Below the pieces are notes generated by a model that saw only the letters and a program-made list of their open reading frames with translations, searched no databases and was not told the DNA's origin. A DNA stretch of 64,000 nucleotides from Bradyrhizobium sp. AZCC 2262 (lineage in GTDB: Bacteria; Pseudomonadota; Alphaproteobacteria; Rhizobiales; Xanthobacteraceae): contig NZ_JAZHRT010000001.1 in NCBI RefSeq assembly GCF_036924535.1, forward strand, positions 4,960,001 to 5,024,000, read 5' to 3'. Shown here piece by piece: positions 9,158-17,977 of this stretch (positions within the stretch are counted from its first letter, which is position 1; each line of letters begins with the position of its first letter). The translations under genes were made by a program, and so were the position numbers.

Positions 9158-11104
9158 TCAGCTCACGGCCGTCCGTTTCGGTTCGACGATCTCGAACATT
9201 CGCGGAAACTCATCCATCAGCGCCATCAACTCGCCGAGCCGCACCGGATTGCCTGTCACCTTGATCTTGCCGGAGCTGACCGCTTCCGGAAACGTCGTCA
9301 ACTTGGCGATCACTTCGTCGAGCACGCCGCGCGCCAGCGTGAAGCCGGCGTCGGCGTCGGCGGCCTGCGCGCCGGCGGCATAGGTCAGCGCGCAGTTTTC
9401 CAGGTTGAGGATGAAGGTCTCATGGGTATCGGTGAAATTCCAGTTCAGCACGATGCGCTTGCCTTCGGCCTTGGGGCCATTGAGGCGCACGCCGAGCACG
9501 TCCCATAGCTGTTCGGTGCGCAGCGCGGCCAGCGTTTCGCGCGGCATTGACGAACGCGGCGGCACCTTGGGCATGCCCTGTCGCAATTCCTGCGCGCCGA
9601 ACAGATAGGCGTTGCGCCAGGTCGAGCTCTCCGAAGCGTAGCCGAGCTGCTCGAACGTATCGGCGAGCATCGCGCGCGCCGCCTGATTGTCCGGCTCGGC
9701 AAACACCAGATGGCTCACGGCTTGCGCCACGAAGCGGAATTCGCCCCGGGCAAAATCCTTCGCCGCCCGCGCCAGGATCGCTTCCGCGCCACCCATATAC
9801 GCGACATATTTCCTTCCGGACTCGACCGGCGGCAGCGGATCGAGATTGACTGGATTGGCGTCGTACCAGCCGAGGTACTTCTGGTAGATCGCCTTCACAT
9901 TGTGCCTGATGTGCCCGTAATAGCCGCGGCCGTGCCAGGCGCCTTCGAGGCTCGCCGGCAAGCGGATGGCCTCCGCGATTTCAGCAGCGGTGAGCCCGTG
10001 GTTCATCAGGCGGATGGTCTGGTCATGCGCGAATTTATAGAGGTCGCGTTGCTGGCGGATCATGGTGTCGATCCGCTCATGCCCCCAGACCGGCCAATGA
10101 TGCTGACCGCACATCGCATCCGCCCTGCCGCCCCACATCTGCAGGGCTTCGCCGAGATACTTTGACCAGGCCAGCGCGTCGCGTACATCGGCGCCGCGGA
10201 ACGGCAACAGATTGTGGAAATTGTGCGTGCAGTTTTCTGCGAGATTCAAAAGCTTGTAGCGCGGGATGAAGAAATGCATTTCCGCCGGTGCTTCGCTGTT
10301 CGGCGCCATCTGGAATTCGAATTCCACGCCGTCGATGGTTCGCTTGTCACCGGTTGCGATGATCAGATCAGTGGGGCGCAATAGCGCGACCGCACCCGCC
10401 GCCATGGTCTTGCCGAGCCCGCAATCGACCTGCCCGCGCACGCCCTTCGCCAGCAGTGGCCCGAACTGATACATCGCGCGGCGCAACATCGCCGGTCCCG
10501 CAATGATGTTTTCGGAGACTGCGTGCTCCATGAACAGATTGGGCGCAATGATCGGCACCTTGCCGCCGGCGAGCGCTTCGTCGTCGAGCACGCCCCGCGC
10601 GCCACCCCAATGGTCGGTATGGGTGTGGGTAAAGATCACGGCGGCGACCGGCCGCTTGCCGCGGTGCTGGAAATAAAGTTCCATCGCGGCCCGCGCGCCC
10701 TCGATCGAGGTCAGCGTGTCCACCACGATCACGCCGCTGTCGCCCTCGATCAGCGTCATGTTGGCGATGTCGAGCCCGCGCACCTGATAGACGCCGGGTA
10801 CGACTTCGAACAGGCCGTGATGCATGTTGAGCCGCGACTGCCGCCACAGGCTGGGGTCAACCGTCGGCGGCGCCTGTTCGGCGGAGAGGAAGCCGTAGGG
10901 CTCCAGACTCCAGACCACCCTGCCCTGCGCCGACGTGATCTTCGCGTTCTCCACGGTGCCGAGGAAGCCGCGCGCCGCGTCGTCGAAATCCCTGACGTCG
11001 GAGAACGGCAGCGCCTTCAGCGTCGCCGCGTGCTGCGCGATGACGGAAGCGGATGCCTGCTTCGGAGATTCCTTGGGTGTTTCCGTGGAGGCTGGTTGGC
11101 TCAT
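9158..11104 (-). CDS. Alkyl sulfatase (metallo-beta-lactamase fold)
   Basis: 648 residues from ATG 11104 (ribosome site GGGAG); a longer frame starting at 11272 runs back into the upstream gene and is rejected. The N-terminal two-thirds is a metallo-beta-lactamase domain with the zinc motif THTHTDHWGG near residues 160-170, and the C-terminal part (about 530-648) is an SCP2-like lipid-binding domain, the layout of SdsA1/BDS1/Pisa1-type alkylsulfatases that hydrolyse alkyl sulfates to alcohol and sulfate. Unlike SdsA1 no signal peptide is visible, so cytosolic action is inferred. Last gene of a likely three-gene operon after an acyl-CoA dehydrogenase and a monooxygenase (40 bp gap). Confidence 0.88.
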   Translation of the reverse strand: MSQPASTETPKESPKQASASVIAQHAATLKALPFSDVRDFDDAARGFLGTVENAKITSAQGRVVWSLEPYGFLSAEQAPPTVDPSLWRQSRLNMHHGLFEVVPGVYQVRGLDIANMTLIEGDSGVIVVDTLTSIEGARAAMELYFQHRGKRPVAAVIFTHTHTDHWGGARGVLDDEALAGGKVPIIAPNLFMEHAVSENIIAGPAMLRRAMYQFGPLLAKGVRGQVDCGLGKTMAAGAVALLRPTDLIIATGDKRTIDGVEFEFQMAPNSEAPAEMHFFIPRYKLLNLAENCTHNFHNLLPFRGADVRDALAWSKYLGEALQMWGGRADAMCGQHHWPVWGHERIDTMIRQQRDLYKFAHDQTIRLMNHGLTAAEIAEAIRLPASLEGAWHGRGYYGHIRHNVKAIYQKYLGWYDANPVNLDPLPPVESGRKYVAYMGGAEAILARAAKDFARGEFRFVAQAVSHLVFAEPDNQAARAMLADTFEQLGYASESSTWRNAYLFGAQELRQGMPKVPPRSSMPRETLAALRTEQLWDVLGVRLNGPKAEGKRIVLNWNFTDTHETFILNLENCALTYAAGAQAADADAGFTLARGVLDEVIAKLTTFPEAVSSGKIKVTGNPVRLGELMALMDEFPRMFEIVEPKRTAVS

Positions 11105-11144
11105 TGTTCTGTACTCCCTTGCGCAAACAATAATCGGAACGACG

Positions 11145-12965
11145 TCAGCGGAACTGCAGCCCCTCGAACTGGCCGCTGTTGCGCCATCCGTCGATATATT
11201 TGAAGTAGGCCATCGGTCCCGCCGGATGGCCGACATTGAGCTTGGCCGCCCGACCCGGCTCGCGCCCTTCATTGTTGTAGTAGCCCGGCGTGCAGTCGGG
11301 CGAGCCGATCATGCGGCCCGCACCGGTCAGCAGCAGCTCGACCCAGTGGTCCTCGGCCTCTTTTCTCACTTCGATTTCCTTGTGACCGTTCGCCTGGGCA
11401 TGCCGGATCATCAACGCGATCGTCTTCGCCGCCTCGGTCAGATTGTGAGGTACGTTGGAGATGAGATTGGCGCCTTGCGTCGGCTGGACGAAGAACGCGT
11501 TCGGAAAGCCATGGACGTGGATGCCGTGCTTGGTGCGCATGCCCGAGGCCCAATGGTCCGACAGTTTGACGCCGCCACGGCCGGTCAGATCGAAGCCAGC
11601 GCGCCGCTTGTATTCGGTGCCGACTTCGAAGCCGGATGCATAGATGATGCAATCGAGCGCGTATTCCTTGCCCGCGACGACGACGCCGTTCCCGGTGATG
11701 CGCTCGACGCCCTTGCCGTCGGTATCGATCAGATGCGTGCCCGGCGTGTTGAAGGCCTGCAGATACGCGTCATGGAAGCACGGCCGCTTGCAAAGCTGGC
11801 GATACCAGGCTTTCAGCTTCGCGGCCGTCTCGCGGTCGCCGACGATGGCATCGACCCGGGCGCGGATTTCCTCCATCTTCTCGAAATCGGAATCCTCGAA
11901 CGCCGCCAGCATGTTTGGCGGGGTGCGCTGCTCGCGCGGCAAATCCATAACTTTTGCGCGAATGCGTCGCGACAGATCGGTCCAGCCGTCCTGCACCAGA
12001 TCTTCTTCCGCGGAGCCGCCGGCCTGGTTCGCGGTAAAATTCTCCAGCCAGCGCTGCTGCCAGCCTGATGTCGCTACGCCTGCAAACCATTTCGGATCGA
12101 TCGGCGCATTGGCTCTGATATCGACGGAGGATGGCGTGCGCTGGAACACATAGAGCTCCTTGCAGGCGCGCGCGAGATGCGGCACGCATTGCACGGAAGT
12201 AGCGCCGGTGCCGATGATGCCGACGCGCTTGTCCTTCAACTTCTCCATCAGCGCGCCCTTGGCGTCGCCGCCGGTGTAGTCGTAATCCCACCGGCTGGTG
12301 TGGAACGAATGCCCCTTGAAGGACTCGATACCTTCGATGCCGGGAAGTTTTGGCACGTGCAGCGGCCCCGTCCCCATGCCGACGAACTGCGCGCTGAAGG
12401 CATCGCCGCGAGTGGTGCGGATATTCCAGCGAGATTGTGCTTCGTCCCAATCGAGGCTCACGACCTCGGTGTGAAACAGCGCGTTGTCGTACAGACCGTA
12501 TTGCTTGCCGATGCGCTGGCAGTGCGCCAGGATTTCCGGCGCGTGCGCATACTTCTCCGACGGCATGTGGCCGGTCTCTTCGAGCAGCGGCATATACACC
12601 ATCGACGCGGTATCGCATTGCGCGCCCGGATACCTGTTCCAGTACCAGGTGCCGCCGAAGTCGCCGCCCTTTTCGATGATGCGGACATCCCTGATGCCGG
12701 CTTCGGACAGCCGCGCTGCGGTGGCTAGCCCGGCAAAGCCGCCGCCGATGAAGGCAAAGGTGACATGGTCGGTCTTCGGATCGCGCGGGATGACCGGCGT
12801 ATAGGGATCGTCGAGATAATGCGCGAGTTGTCCTGCGACGCGGAGATACTGGTCGTTGCCATCGGGACGCAGCCGCTTGTTGCGCTCCTCCAGATATTTC
12901 TGGCGCAGCCGCTCCTTGGCGATCGAAGCGTTCTGCGAGGCCCGGGGTTGATCTGTGATCGTCAT
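11145..12965 (-). CDS. Baeyer-Villiger-type flavin monooxygenase
   Basis: 606 residues from ATG 12965. A FAD-binding Rossmann motif (FIGGGFAGLATAARL, near residue 70) is followed by EKGGDFGGTWYWNRYPGAQCD, and the Baeyer-Villiger fingerprint FxGxxxHxxxWD is complete as FKGHSFHTSRWD near residues 217-228. A second dinucleotide site GIIGTGATSVQ follows for NADPH. The family inserts oxygen next to a carbonyl to give esters or lactones. It lies 51 bp after the acyl-CoA dehydrogenase gene and 40 bp before the alkylsulfatase gene, so a ketone derived from a secondary alkyl sulfate is a plausible substrate (inference). Confidence 0.87.
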   Translation of the reverse strand: MTITDQPRASQNASIAKERLRQKYLEERNKRLRPDGNDQYLRVAGQLAHYLDDPYTPVIPRDPKTDHVTFAFIGGGFAGLATAARLSEAGIRDVRIIEKGGDFGGTWYWNRYPGAQCDTASMVYMPLLEETGHMPSEKYAHAPEILAHCQRIGKQYGLYDNALFHTEVVSLDWDEAQSRWNIRTTRGDAFSAQFVGMGTGPLHVPKLPGIEGIESFKGHSFHTSRWDYDYTGGDAKGALMEKLKDKRVGIIGTGATSVQCVPHLARACKELYVFQRTPSSVDIRANAPIDPKWFAGVATSGWQQRWLENFTANQAGGSAEEDLVQDGWTDLSRRIRAKVMDLPREQRTPPNMLAAFEDSDFEKMEEIRARVDAIVGDRETAAKLKAWYRQLCKRPCFHDAYLQAFNTPGTHLIDTDGKGVERITGNGVVVAGKEYALDCIIYASGFEVGTEYKRRAGFDLTGRGGVKLSDHWASGMRTKHGIHVHGFPNAFFVQPTQGANLISNVPHNLTEAAKTIALMIRHAQANGHKEIEVRKEAEDHWVELLLTGAGRMIGSPDCTPGYYNNEGREPGRAAKLNVGHPAGPMAYFKYIDGWRNSGQFEGLQFR

Positions 12966-13016
12966 CCGAAGACGCCCTTTCAAGGAATTACGAGACGTTT
13001 GTCGTCTTACCACCGC

Positions 13017-14258
13017 TCAGGACGGATGTGCGGACAGATACGGCGAGTTTGCAATCGACCAGGACGGCATCGGCTCCATGCGAAAGATCTGCCGCAGATG
13101 TACTTCGTCGGGGCCGTCGCCGATACGCAGCAGGCGGCCCCAGGCCAGCGCCTGATGGATCGGTGTATCGTCGGAGCCGCCCATCGCGCCGAATACCTGC
13201 ATGGCATGGTCAGCGATCCGTTGCAGCATCGCCGGCACCGCGACCTTGATCAGCGAGACGTCACGCCAGGCGCCCTGATGGCCGGCCTGATCGAGCCGCC
13301 ACGCGCAGCGATAGGCGAGCAACCGTGCCTGTTCGAGCTCGACCCGGGATTCGGCGATCCAGCGCTGCACGGTGTCGTACTGGATCACGGTGCGGCCGAA
13401 GGCGGAGCGCTCCGACGAACGCACCATCATCAGTTCGATCAAGAGCTCGCAGAGCCCGATCGAGCGCATGCAATGATGGATGCGCGCCGGCCCCAGCCGA
13501 ATTTGCGCGACCTTGAAGCCCTCGCCCTCGGCGCCGAGCAGATTCGAACGGGGCACGCGCACATCATCGAACGTAAGCTCGCCGATCGGGGCGACATGAT
13601 CCTCACATCCCATCCAGCGCAGCCGACGCACCAGACGAACGCCCGGCATATCCATCGGCACGATGATGCAGGAATGGCGGCCGGTGCGGTCCGCACCGGG
13701 ATCGGTCACGCCCATCACGATCAGAAAACTGCATCGCGGATGCGCCGCGCCGGTGATGAACCATTTCCGTCCGTTGATGACGTAGTCGTCGCCGTCGCGG
13801 ACCATGCGCGTGGCGATGTTGGTGGCATCGGATGAAGCCACGTCCGGTTCGGTCATGCCGAAGGCCGAGCGGGTTTTTGCTTCCAACAGCGGCTGCAGCC
13901 AGCGCGCCTTCTGTTCAGGCGTCGCGCAATTCTGCAGCGCGATCATGTTGGGCACGTCGGGCGCCTGACAGTTGAAGATCTCCGGCGCCCAGAACAGCCG
14001 GCCCATGATTTCCGCCAGCGGCGCATATTCGAGATTGGAAAGCCGGGTGCCGGGCTCGTCATCAGCCAGTTCGGGAAGGCCAAGATTCCACAGCCCCGCT
14101 GCCCGCGCTTTTCGTTGAAGGTCGCCCATGAAGGGCGCGGCCTCGCCCTTGGCGACGTGAGCAAGCCAGACGCGGTGGCGCGGCAGCACTTCCTGATCGA
14201 AGAAGGCCTGCAGCTTCTCCAGCCATGCTTCCGACCGACCGGAAAGATCGAAATCCAT
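13017..14258 (-). CDS. Acyl-CoA dehydrogenase family protein
   Basis: 413 residues, usual length for the family. Features include the FAD/substrate loop FGMTEPDVASSDATN, the beta-domain segment NGRKWFITGAAHPRC, the DDVRVPRSNLLG strand before the helical C-terminus, and the C-terminal VFGAMGGSDDTPIHQALAWGRLLRIGDGP segment that contacts FAD across the dimer. ATG 14258 has a strong ribosome site (GGGAGG). It oxidises an acyl-CoA to an enoyl-CoA, passing electrons to ETF. First gene of the monooxygenase/alkylsulfatase operon and divergent from an IclR regulator. Confidence 0.87.
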   Translation of the reverse strand: MDFDLSGRSEAWLEKLQAFFDQEVLPRHRVWLAHVAKGEAAPFMGDLQRKARAAGLWNLGLPELADDEPGTRLSNLEYAPLAEIMGRLFWAPEIFNCQAPDVPNMIALQNCATPEQKARWLQPLLEAKTRSAFGMTEPDVASSDATNIATRMVRDGDDYVINGRKWFITGAAHPRCSFLIVMGVTDPGADRTGRHSCIIVPMDMPGVRLVRRLRWMGCEDHVAPIGELTFDDVRVPRSNLLGAEGEGFKVAQIRLGPARIHHCMRSIGLCELLIELMMVRSSERSAFGRTVIQYDTVQRWIAESRVELEQARLLAYRCAWRLDQAGHQGAWRDVSLIKVAVPAMLQRIADHAMQVFGAMGGSDDTPIHQALAWGRLLRIGDGPDEVHLRQIFRMEPMPSWSIANSPYLSAHPS

Positions 14259-14362
14259 GTCGCCTCCCGTCTTTTGAAGCGGAACCTAAGCGTATATCGA
14301 CACGATTTGCAAATTCATTTCGGTATATTGACAGAATTCCGAATTTTGACCAATCTTTTGAT
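14259..14362. promoter_or_regulatory. Divergent promoter region, IclR / acyl-CoA dehydrogenase
   Basis: AT-rich for this genome. It contains the palindrome ATTTGCAAAT at 14305-14314 and a repeated TTGAC (TTGACAGAATTCCGAATTTTGAC) near 14329-14351. Either could be the IclR operator; the assignment is a guess from position. Confidence 0.35.
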
Positions 14363-15178
14363 ATGGCAACCCTTTCCACCGCCGATCCTTCCGCCCGGCC
14401 CCGAACGCCGGAAGACCACGCCGATCCCGCCTTCGCAACCACGCTGGCGCACGGGCTCGACGTGCTGGCGGCTTTCCGCAACCGCAGCGGCTCGCTGTCC
14501 AACGCCGACCTCGCGCTGCATACCGGCCTGTCGCGGCCGACGGTGTCGCGGCTGACCTACACGCTGGCGCAACTCGGCTATCTCAAGCGCGATGCCAAAG
14601 GACGCTTCCAGCTCGGGCTCGGCATTCTGGCCGCCGCCTATCCGGTGCTGTCGGCGCTAAAAGTCCGGCAACTGGCGCGTCCCCTGATGCGCGATTTCGC
14701 CGCCTACACCGGCGGCACGGTTTCCATCGCGATGCCATTCGGGCTCGACTTCATCTATGTCGAGACGCTGCGCACCACCGACGCCGTGACACATTTGCCG
14801 GATGTCGGCTTTGCGAGTTCGCTGGCGCCGACCGCGGTCGGCCGCGCGCTGCTGTCGCTGTTCACCAGCGAAGAGCTCGACACCTATGTGGCGAACGTGA
14901 AAGCCGAACGGCCGGAAGAAGCCGACTATGTGCAAGCGCGGACGCTGCCGGATGTCGAGCTTTGCAGGGAGCGCGGCTTTGCGATTTCGCTCGGCGAATG
15001 GCGGCGCGAAATTTTTGGCGTTGCCGCACCGCTGTACCGCACGGCGTCGGGCGACTGCCTTTCCGTCAATTGCGGCATCCCCTCGTTTCGCTTCAACGCC
15101 GAACAGATCGAGCGTGAATGCGGGCCCCGCATGCTGGGGCTGGCGCGCAGCATCCGCTCGCTGGCGGCCAACGACTGA
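14363..15178 (+). CDS. IclR-family transcriptional regulator
   Basis: 271 residues from ATG 14363. The N-terminal winged helix-turn-helix (LAHGLDVLAAFRNRSGSLSNADLALHTGLSRPTVSRLTYTL, in parts) is followed by the IclR effector domain with AAYTGGTVSIA, PTAVGRALLS and a conserved C-terminal NCGIPSFRF stretch. It is transcribed away from the acyl-CoA dehydrogenase/monooxygenase/alkylsulfatase operon across 104 bp and is its likely local regulator. The Bug protein gene follows 64 bp downstream on the same strand. Inducer unknown. Confidence 0.87.
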   Translation: MATLSTADPSARPRTPEDHADPAFATTLAHGLDVLAAFRNRSGSLSNADLALHTGLSRPTVSRLTYTLAQLGYLKRDAKGRFQLGLGILAAAYPVLSALKVRQLARPLMRDFAAYTGGTVSIAMPFGLDFIYVETLRTTDAVTHLPDVGFASSLAPTAVGRALLSLFTSEELDTYVANVKAERPEEADYVQARTLPDVELCRERGFAISLGEWRREIFGVAAPLYRTASGDCLSVNCGIPSFRFNAEQIERECGPRMLGLARSIRSLAAND

Positions 15179-15242
15179 ATACCCCGGCAGAGGGGCAAAA
15201 GGCGCATCGCTAGACTGGTGCGCAACATACGGGGAGGGAAGA

Positions 15243-16229
15243 ATGAGCCGGATCAAAACCGCGCTGGGCTTCGCCGTGAGTGTTGCTTTGGGCGTGGCCA
15301 TGCTGCTCGCCAATGCCGCGCAGGCGCAGAGCAATTATCCGAACCGCCCGATCCGCATCGTCGTGCCCTACCCCGCCGGCGGCATCGTCGACATCGTCGC
15401 GCGCGCCGTGACCGAACAGGTCGGCCGCGACTGGAAGCAAACGGTCGTGGTCGAAGCAAGACCGGGCGGCAACAGCAACATCGGCACCGCCGCGGTGGCA
15501 CGCAGCGAGCCGGACGGTTACACTTGGCTCGTCACTGGCCCGGCCGCGCTGGTCAACCCGACGCTCTACAAGGACGCTGGCTGGGACGCGCTGAAGGACC
15601 TCAAATGCGTTGGCCTCGCGGTCTGGAATCAAAGCGTCGCGGTCGTGCACCCGTCGATGCCCGCCAAGACCATCGCCGAATTCGTGGAGATCGCGCACAA
15701 AAAACCCGGCGAGCTGAATTTCGGCAATCCCGGCACCGGCTCTTCGATCGACCTGAGCGCGCAGAAGCTGTTTCAGGCCGCGAACATCAAGCTGACCAAT
15801 GTCGGCTACAAGGGCCAGCCGCAGGCGCTGATCGACCTGATGACGAACCTGATGCACTTCGAGATCGTCTCGCTCGAACTGGCGCTTCCGCACATCAAGG
15901 CAGGCAGCGTGAAGCCGCTTGCCGTGATGACCGACAAGCGTGTCGCCGACCTGCCCGACCTGCCGACGATTGCGGAAGCGGGATTTCCGGAAGCCACCTA
16001 TGTGCCCTGGTACGGCATCTATGTTCAGGCGGGGACGCCGGATGCCATCGTCGCGAAGATCAACGACGGCATCAACAAGGCGCTGCAAAACCCGGAAGTG
16101 CAGCGCCAGCTCGCGGTCGCCAATATTCCGGGCAAGCCGATGGCACTCGTCGACCTCGCCGCGCTGATGAAGACGGACCACGAGAAGCTGACGAAAGTAA
16201 TCGCGACCTCGGGCATGGCGCTGCAGTGA
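15243..16229 (+). CDS. Bug-family (TctC-like) solute-binding protein
   Basis: 328 residues from ATG 15243 (ribosome site GGGAGG). A signal peptide ends at NAAQAQS, then YPNRPIRIVVPYPAGGIVDIVARAV gives the classic Bug start with the ligand-contacting loops; NFGNPGTGSSIDLSAQ forms the second loop. These periplasmic proteins bind carboxylates and serve TctAB-type tripartite transporters, but no tctAB gene is adjacent, as is usual for orphan Bug proteins. The C-terminal peptide KVIATSGMALQ is found again as a relic at 16715-16750. Possibly serves the neighbouring alkyl-sulfate operon (inference). Confidence 0.88.
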   Translation: MSRIKTALGFAVSVALGVAMLLANAAQAQSNYPNRPIRIVVPYPAGGIVDIVARAVTEQVGRDWKQTVVVEARPGGNSNIGTAAVARSEPDGYTWLVTGPAALVNPTLYKDAGWDALKDLKCVGLAVWNQSVAVVHPSMPAKTIAEFVEIAHKKPGELNFGNPGTGSSIDLSAQKLFQAANIKLTNVGYKGQPQALIDLMTNLMHFEIVSLELALPHIKAGSVKPLAVMTDKRVADLPDLPTIAEAGFPEATYVPWYGIYVQAGTPDAIVAKINDGINKALQNPEVQRQLAVANIPGKPMALVDLAALMKTDHEKLTKVIATSGMALQ

Positions 16230-16262
16230 CGCGGCCCGCAAAAGGCACAGCCGGTCCTGCCG

Positions 16263-16691
16263 CTAATTGAGCGCCCACAGATAGGCCAGCGTCGCCGCGA
16301 TCCCGAGACCCGTTCTGACCGCGTGCAGGCTTCCCCACTTCACGATCAGCGCGCGTGATTGTGGACCGGCCTCGTTCTCAGCAATCGCCTTCAGTGCGTG
16401 GTTGGTCGGCATGATGCCCAACAGCGTATACGGCCAGTTGGCAAGAATGAGCACCGCGCCGACAAGCCAGCGCCAATCCTGCGTCAGCCAGGCGGCGATC
16501 AGGCCGAGCACGCCCGAAATCACCGCGCCACTCGCCTGCATCATGAGGCCGCGGTCGTAGCTTGGCTTCCATTGCCTCAAGAGGCTCCGGTCATCGAGGC
16601 TGAGACGCGCCGGCTGCTCGGCGAGATTGACGTAGAACGCGGCTCCGGCGAACGCGGCGGCGACAATCGTCGCAAGCTGTCCTGCAAGCAT
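16263..16691 (-). CDS. DUF1772 (anthrone oxygenase-like) membrane protein
   Basis: 142 residues with about four hydrophobic segments and the DUF1772 pattern: [26 protein letters not shown] at the N-terminus, QWKPSYDRG in the loop and [16 protein letters not shown] in the third segment, ending with [16 protein letters not shown]. The family is named after fungal anthrone oxygenases but bacterial functions are unknown. The gene lies head-on to the Bug gene (33 bp gap) and its start codon is next to a relic of a second Bug gene. Confidence 0.8.
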   Translation of the reverse strand: MLAGQLATIVAAAFAGAAFYVNLAEQPARLSLDDRSLLRQWKPSYDRGLMMQASGAVISGVLGLIAAWLTQDWRWLVGAVLILANWPYTLLGIMPTNHALKAIAENEAGPQSRALIVKWGSLHAVRTGLGIAATLAYLWALN

Positions 16692-16714
16692 GGCTTACTC
16701 CATATCACCTGTTC

Positions 16715-16750
16715 AAGGTCATTGCGACCTCAGGCATGGCCCTGCAGTGA
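16715..16750 (+). pseudogene. Relic 3' end of a second Bug-type gene
   Basis: This 36-base stretch encodes KVIATSGMALQ plus a stop, exactly the C-terminus of the Bug protein ending at 16229. The two copies differ at five bases, all synonymous (K, V, I, S and A codons). The pattern suggests the tail of a paralogous gene that once evolved under selection, the rest having been replaced by the DUF1772 gene. Upstream of 16715 the similarity fades quickly. Confidence 0.6.
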
Positions 16751-16771
16751 GGACGCCCGCAGGCCTCGCCC

Positions 16772-16850
16772 CGTCATTGCGAGCGAAGCGAAGCAATCCA
16801 TTTCACGGCATAACGGATGGATGGATTGCTTCGCTACGCTCGCAATGACG
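16772..16850. repeat. REP-like intergenic palindrome, family B
   Basis: Arms 16772-16801 and 16821-16850 pair at 29 of 30 positions around a 19-base loop. The left arm starts CGTCATTGCGAGCGAAGCGA and the right arm ends CTACGCTCGCAATGACG. Located just past the 3' end of the substrate-binding protein gene that ends at 16876. A widespread type in Bradyrhizobium-like genomes. Confidence 0.85.
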
Positions 16851-16875
16851 GTGGAGAAGCTTTACAGCTCAATCT

Positions 16876-17880
16876 TCACTTCTTGACCTTGCTGGCATCC
16901 ATCTTCACGTTCGTATCCAGCATCTTGACCGAAAACGCTGTGTCCACGTCAAACGGCTTTTCCATGCCGAGATAGGTCTGCACCAGCTCGTAGTCTTTCT
17001 TCATCCGCTCGGCGTCGATCCAACCCAATGCCTTGGTCGTGGTAAATTCGTCCGTCATCAGGAATTTGATGCGCTCCCACTGACGCTGCTGGTTTTCCTT
17101 GTCGAGGCCGGAAGCCTGGTCGAGCAGCGCCTTGAGGCACGGCGCAACGTCGGCGACGCAGGCGGCGTAGGCCTTCTGGCTGATCTTGACGAATTCTTCG
17201 ACCAGTTTCGGGTTCTTCGCCAGGTAAGCGCCGTTGACGATCAGCGAGTTGCCGTAGGGGTTCAGCCCGATATCCTTCCAGTTGACGTAGCCGAGATCGG
17301 CGCCGAACTCGATCGCCTTGAGATCATGCTCATTGTAGAAATCGCTGATGATATCGACGGTGTGGCTCTTCAGCGCCGCGATCTTGGCGGTCGGGCCGAC
17401 ATTGACGAAATTCACTGAGTCAGGCGCGATGCCGGCGGCCTTTGCAAAGGCCGGCCACATCACCCGCGAGGCATCGCCCGGCGGATTGCCGATCTTGTGG
17501 TTCGGAAAGTCCTTTGGCCCGTTCACGCCGTAACTCTTCAGCCAGTAGAAAGTCTGCCCGGTATTGGCGTAGATGCTCATCAGCGCCACCACGTCGGCGC
17601 CCTTGCTCTTGGCCACCAGCATGGTCGCGAGGTCGGCGATGCCGAACGGCGAGCCGCCGGAGCCGACCTTCAGCGAGGAGACACCGGAGCCCTTGCCGAC
17701 CTCGATGGTCAGGTCGATGCCCGCCTTCTCGTACCAGCCTTGCGACTTGGCGTAATAGAACGGCGAATGATCTGCCGTCGGCGTCCAGTTCAGGATCAGG
17801 TTGACGGCCTCGGCGGCCCCGCACGGCGCAGCCGGCAGAGCCAGCGCAAGCGCCAGTCCCGCAATTCGCAAAGCCTTCAT
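16876..17880 (-). CDS. NMT1/ThiY-like ABC solute-binding protein, copy 1
   Basis: 334 residues from ATG 17880 (ribosome site GGAGG). The signal peptide ends near CGAAEA; the mature protein begins NLILNWTPTADHSPFYYAKSQGWYEKAGIDL, the NMT1/ThiY-type pattern for taking up nitrogenous or sulfonate-like compounds and pyrimidine precursors. GKGSGVSSLKVGSGGSPFGIADLATML shapes the ligand pocket. A near-identical-length paralogue at 23195-24199 matches without gaps over most of its length, and the two flank the permease/ATPase operon. It is divergent from the TetR gene with an operator between them. Ligand unknown. Confidence 0.87.
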   Translation of the reverse strand: MKALRIAGLALALALPAAPCGAAEAVNLILNWTPTADHSPFYYAKSQGWYEKAGIDLTIEVGKGSGVSSLKVGSGGSPFGIADLATMLVAKSKGADVVALMSIYANTGQTFYWLKSYGVNGPKDFPNHKIGNPPGDASRVMWPAFAKAAGIAPDSVNFVNVGPTAKIAALKSHTVDIISDFYNEHDLKAIEFGADLGYVNWKDIGLNPYGNSLIVNGAYLAKNPKLVEEFVKISQKAYAACVADVAPCLKALLDQASGLDKENQQRQWERIKFLMTDEFTTTKALGWIDAERMKKDYELVQTYLGMEKPFDVDTAFSVKMLDTNVKMDASKVKK

Positions 17881-17959
17881 TGCACCCTCCTCGTTTGCAA
17901 CCGATCTTGTCGCCGCGTTCCCGTGACGCTACCAATGCAACAAGGGACCAGACGACTTG

Positions 17960-17975
17960 TCAACTATTTGGTTGG
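17960..17975. promoter_or_regulatory. Candidate TetR operator O1
   Basis: TCAACTATTTGGTTGG is an imperfect palindrome just before the TetR ATG (17978) and in the divergent interval with solute-binding protein copy 1. It matches 12 of 16 bases of the perfect palindrome after the TetR gene (18623-18644), which is how it was recognised. Confidence 0.55.
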
Positions 17976-17977
17976 AA

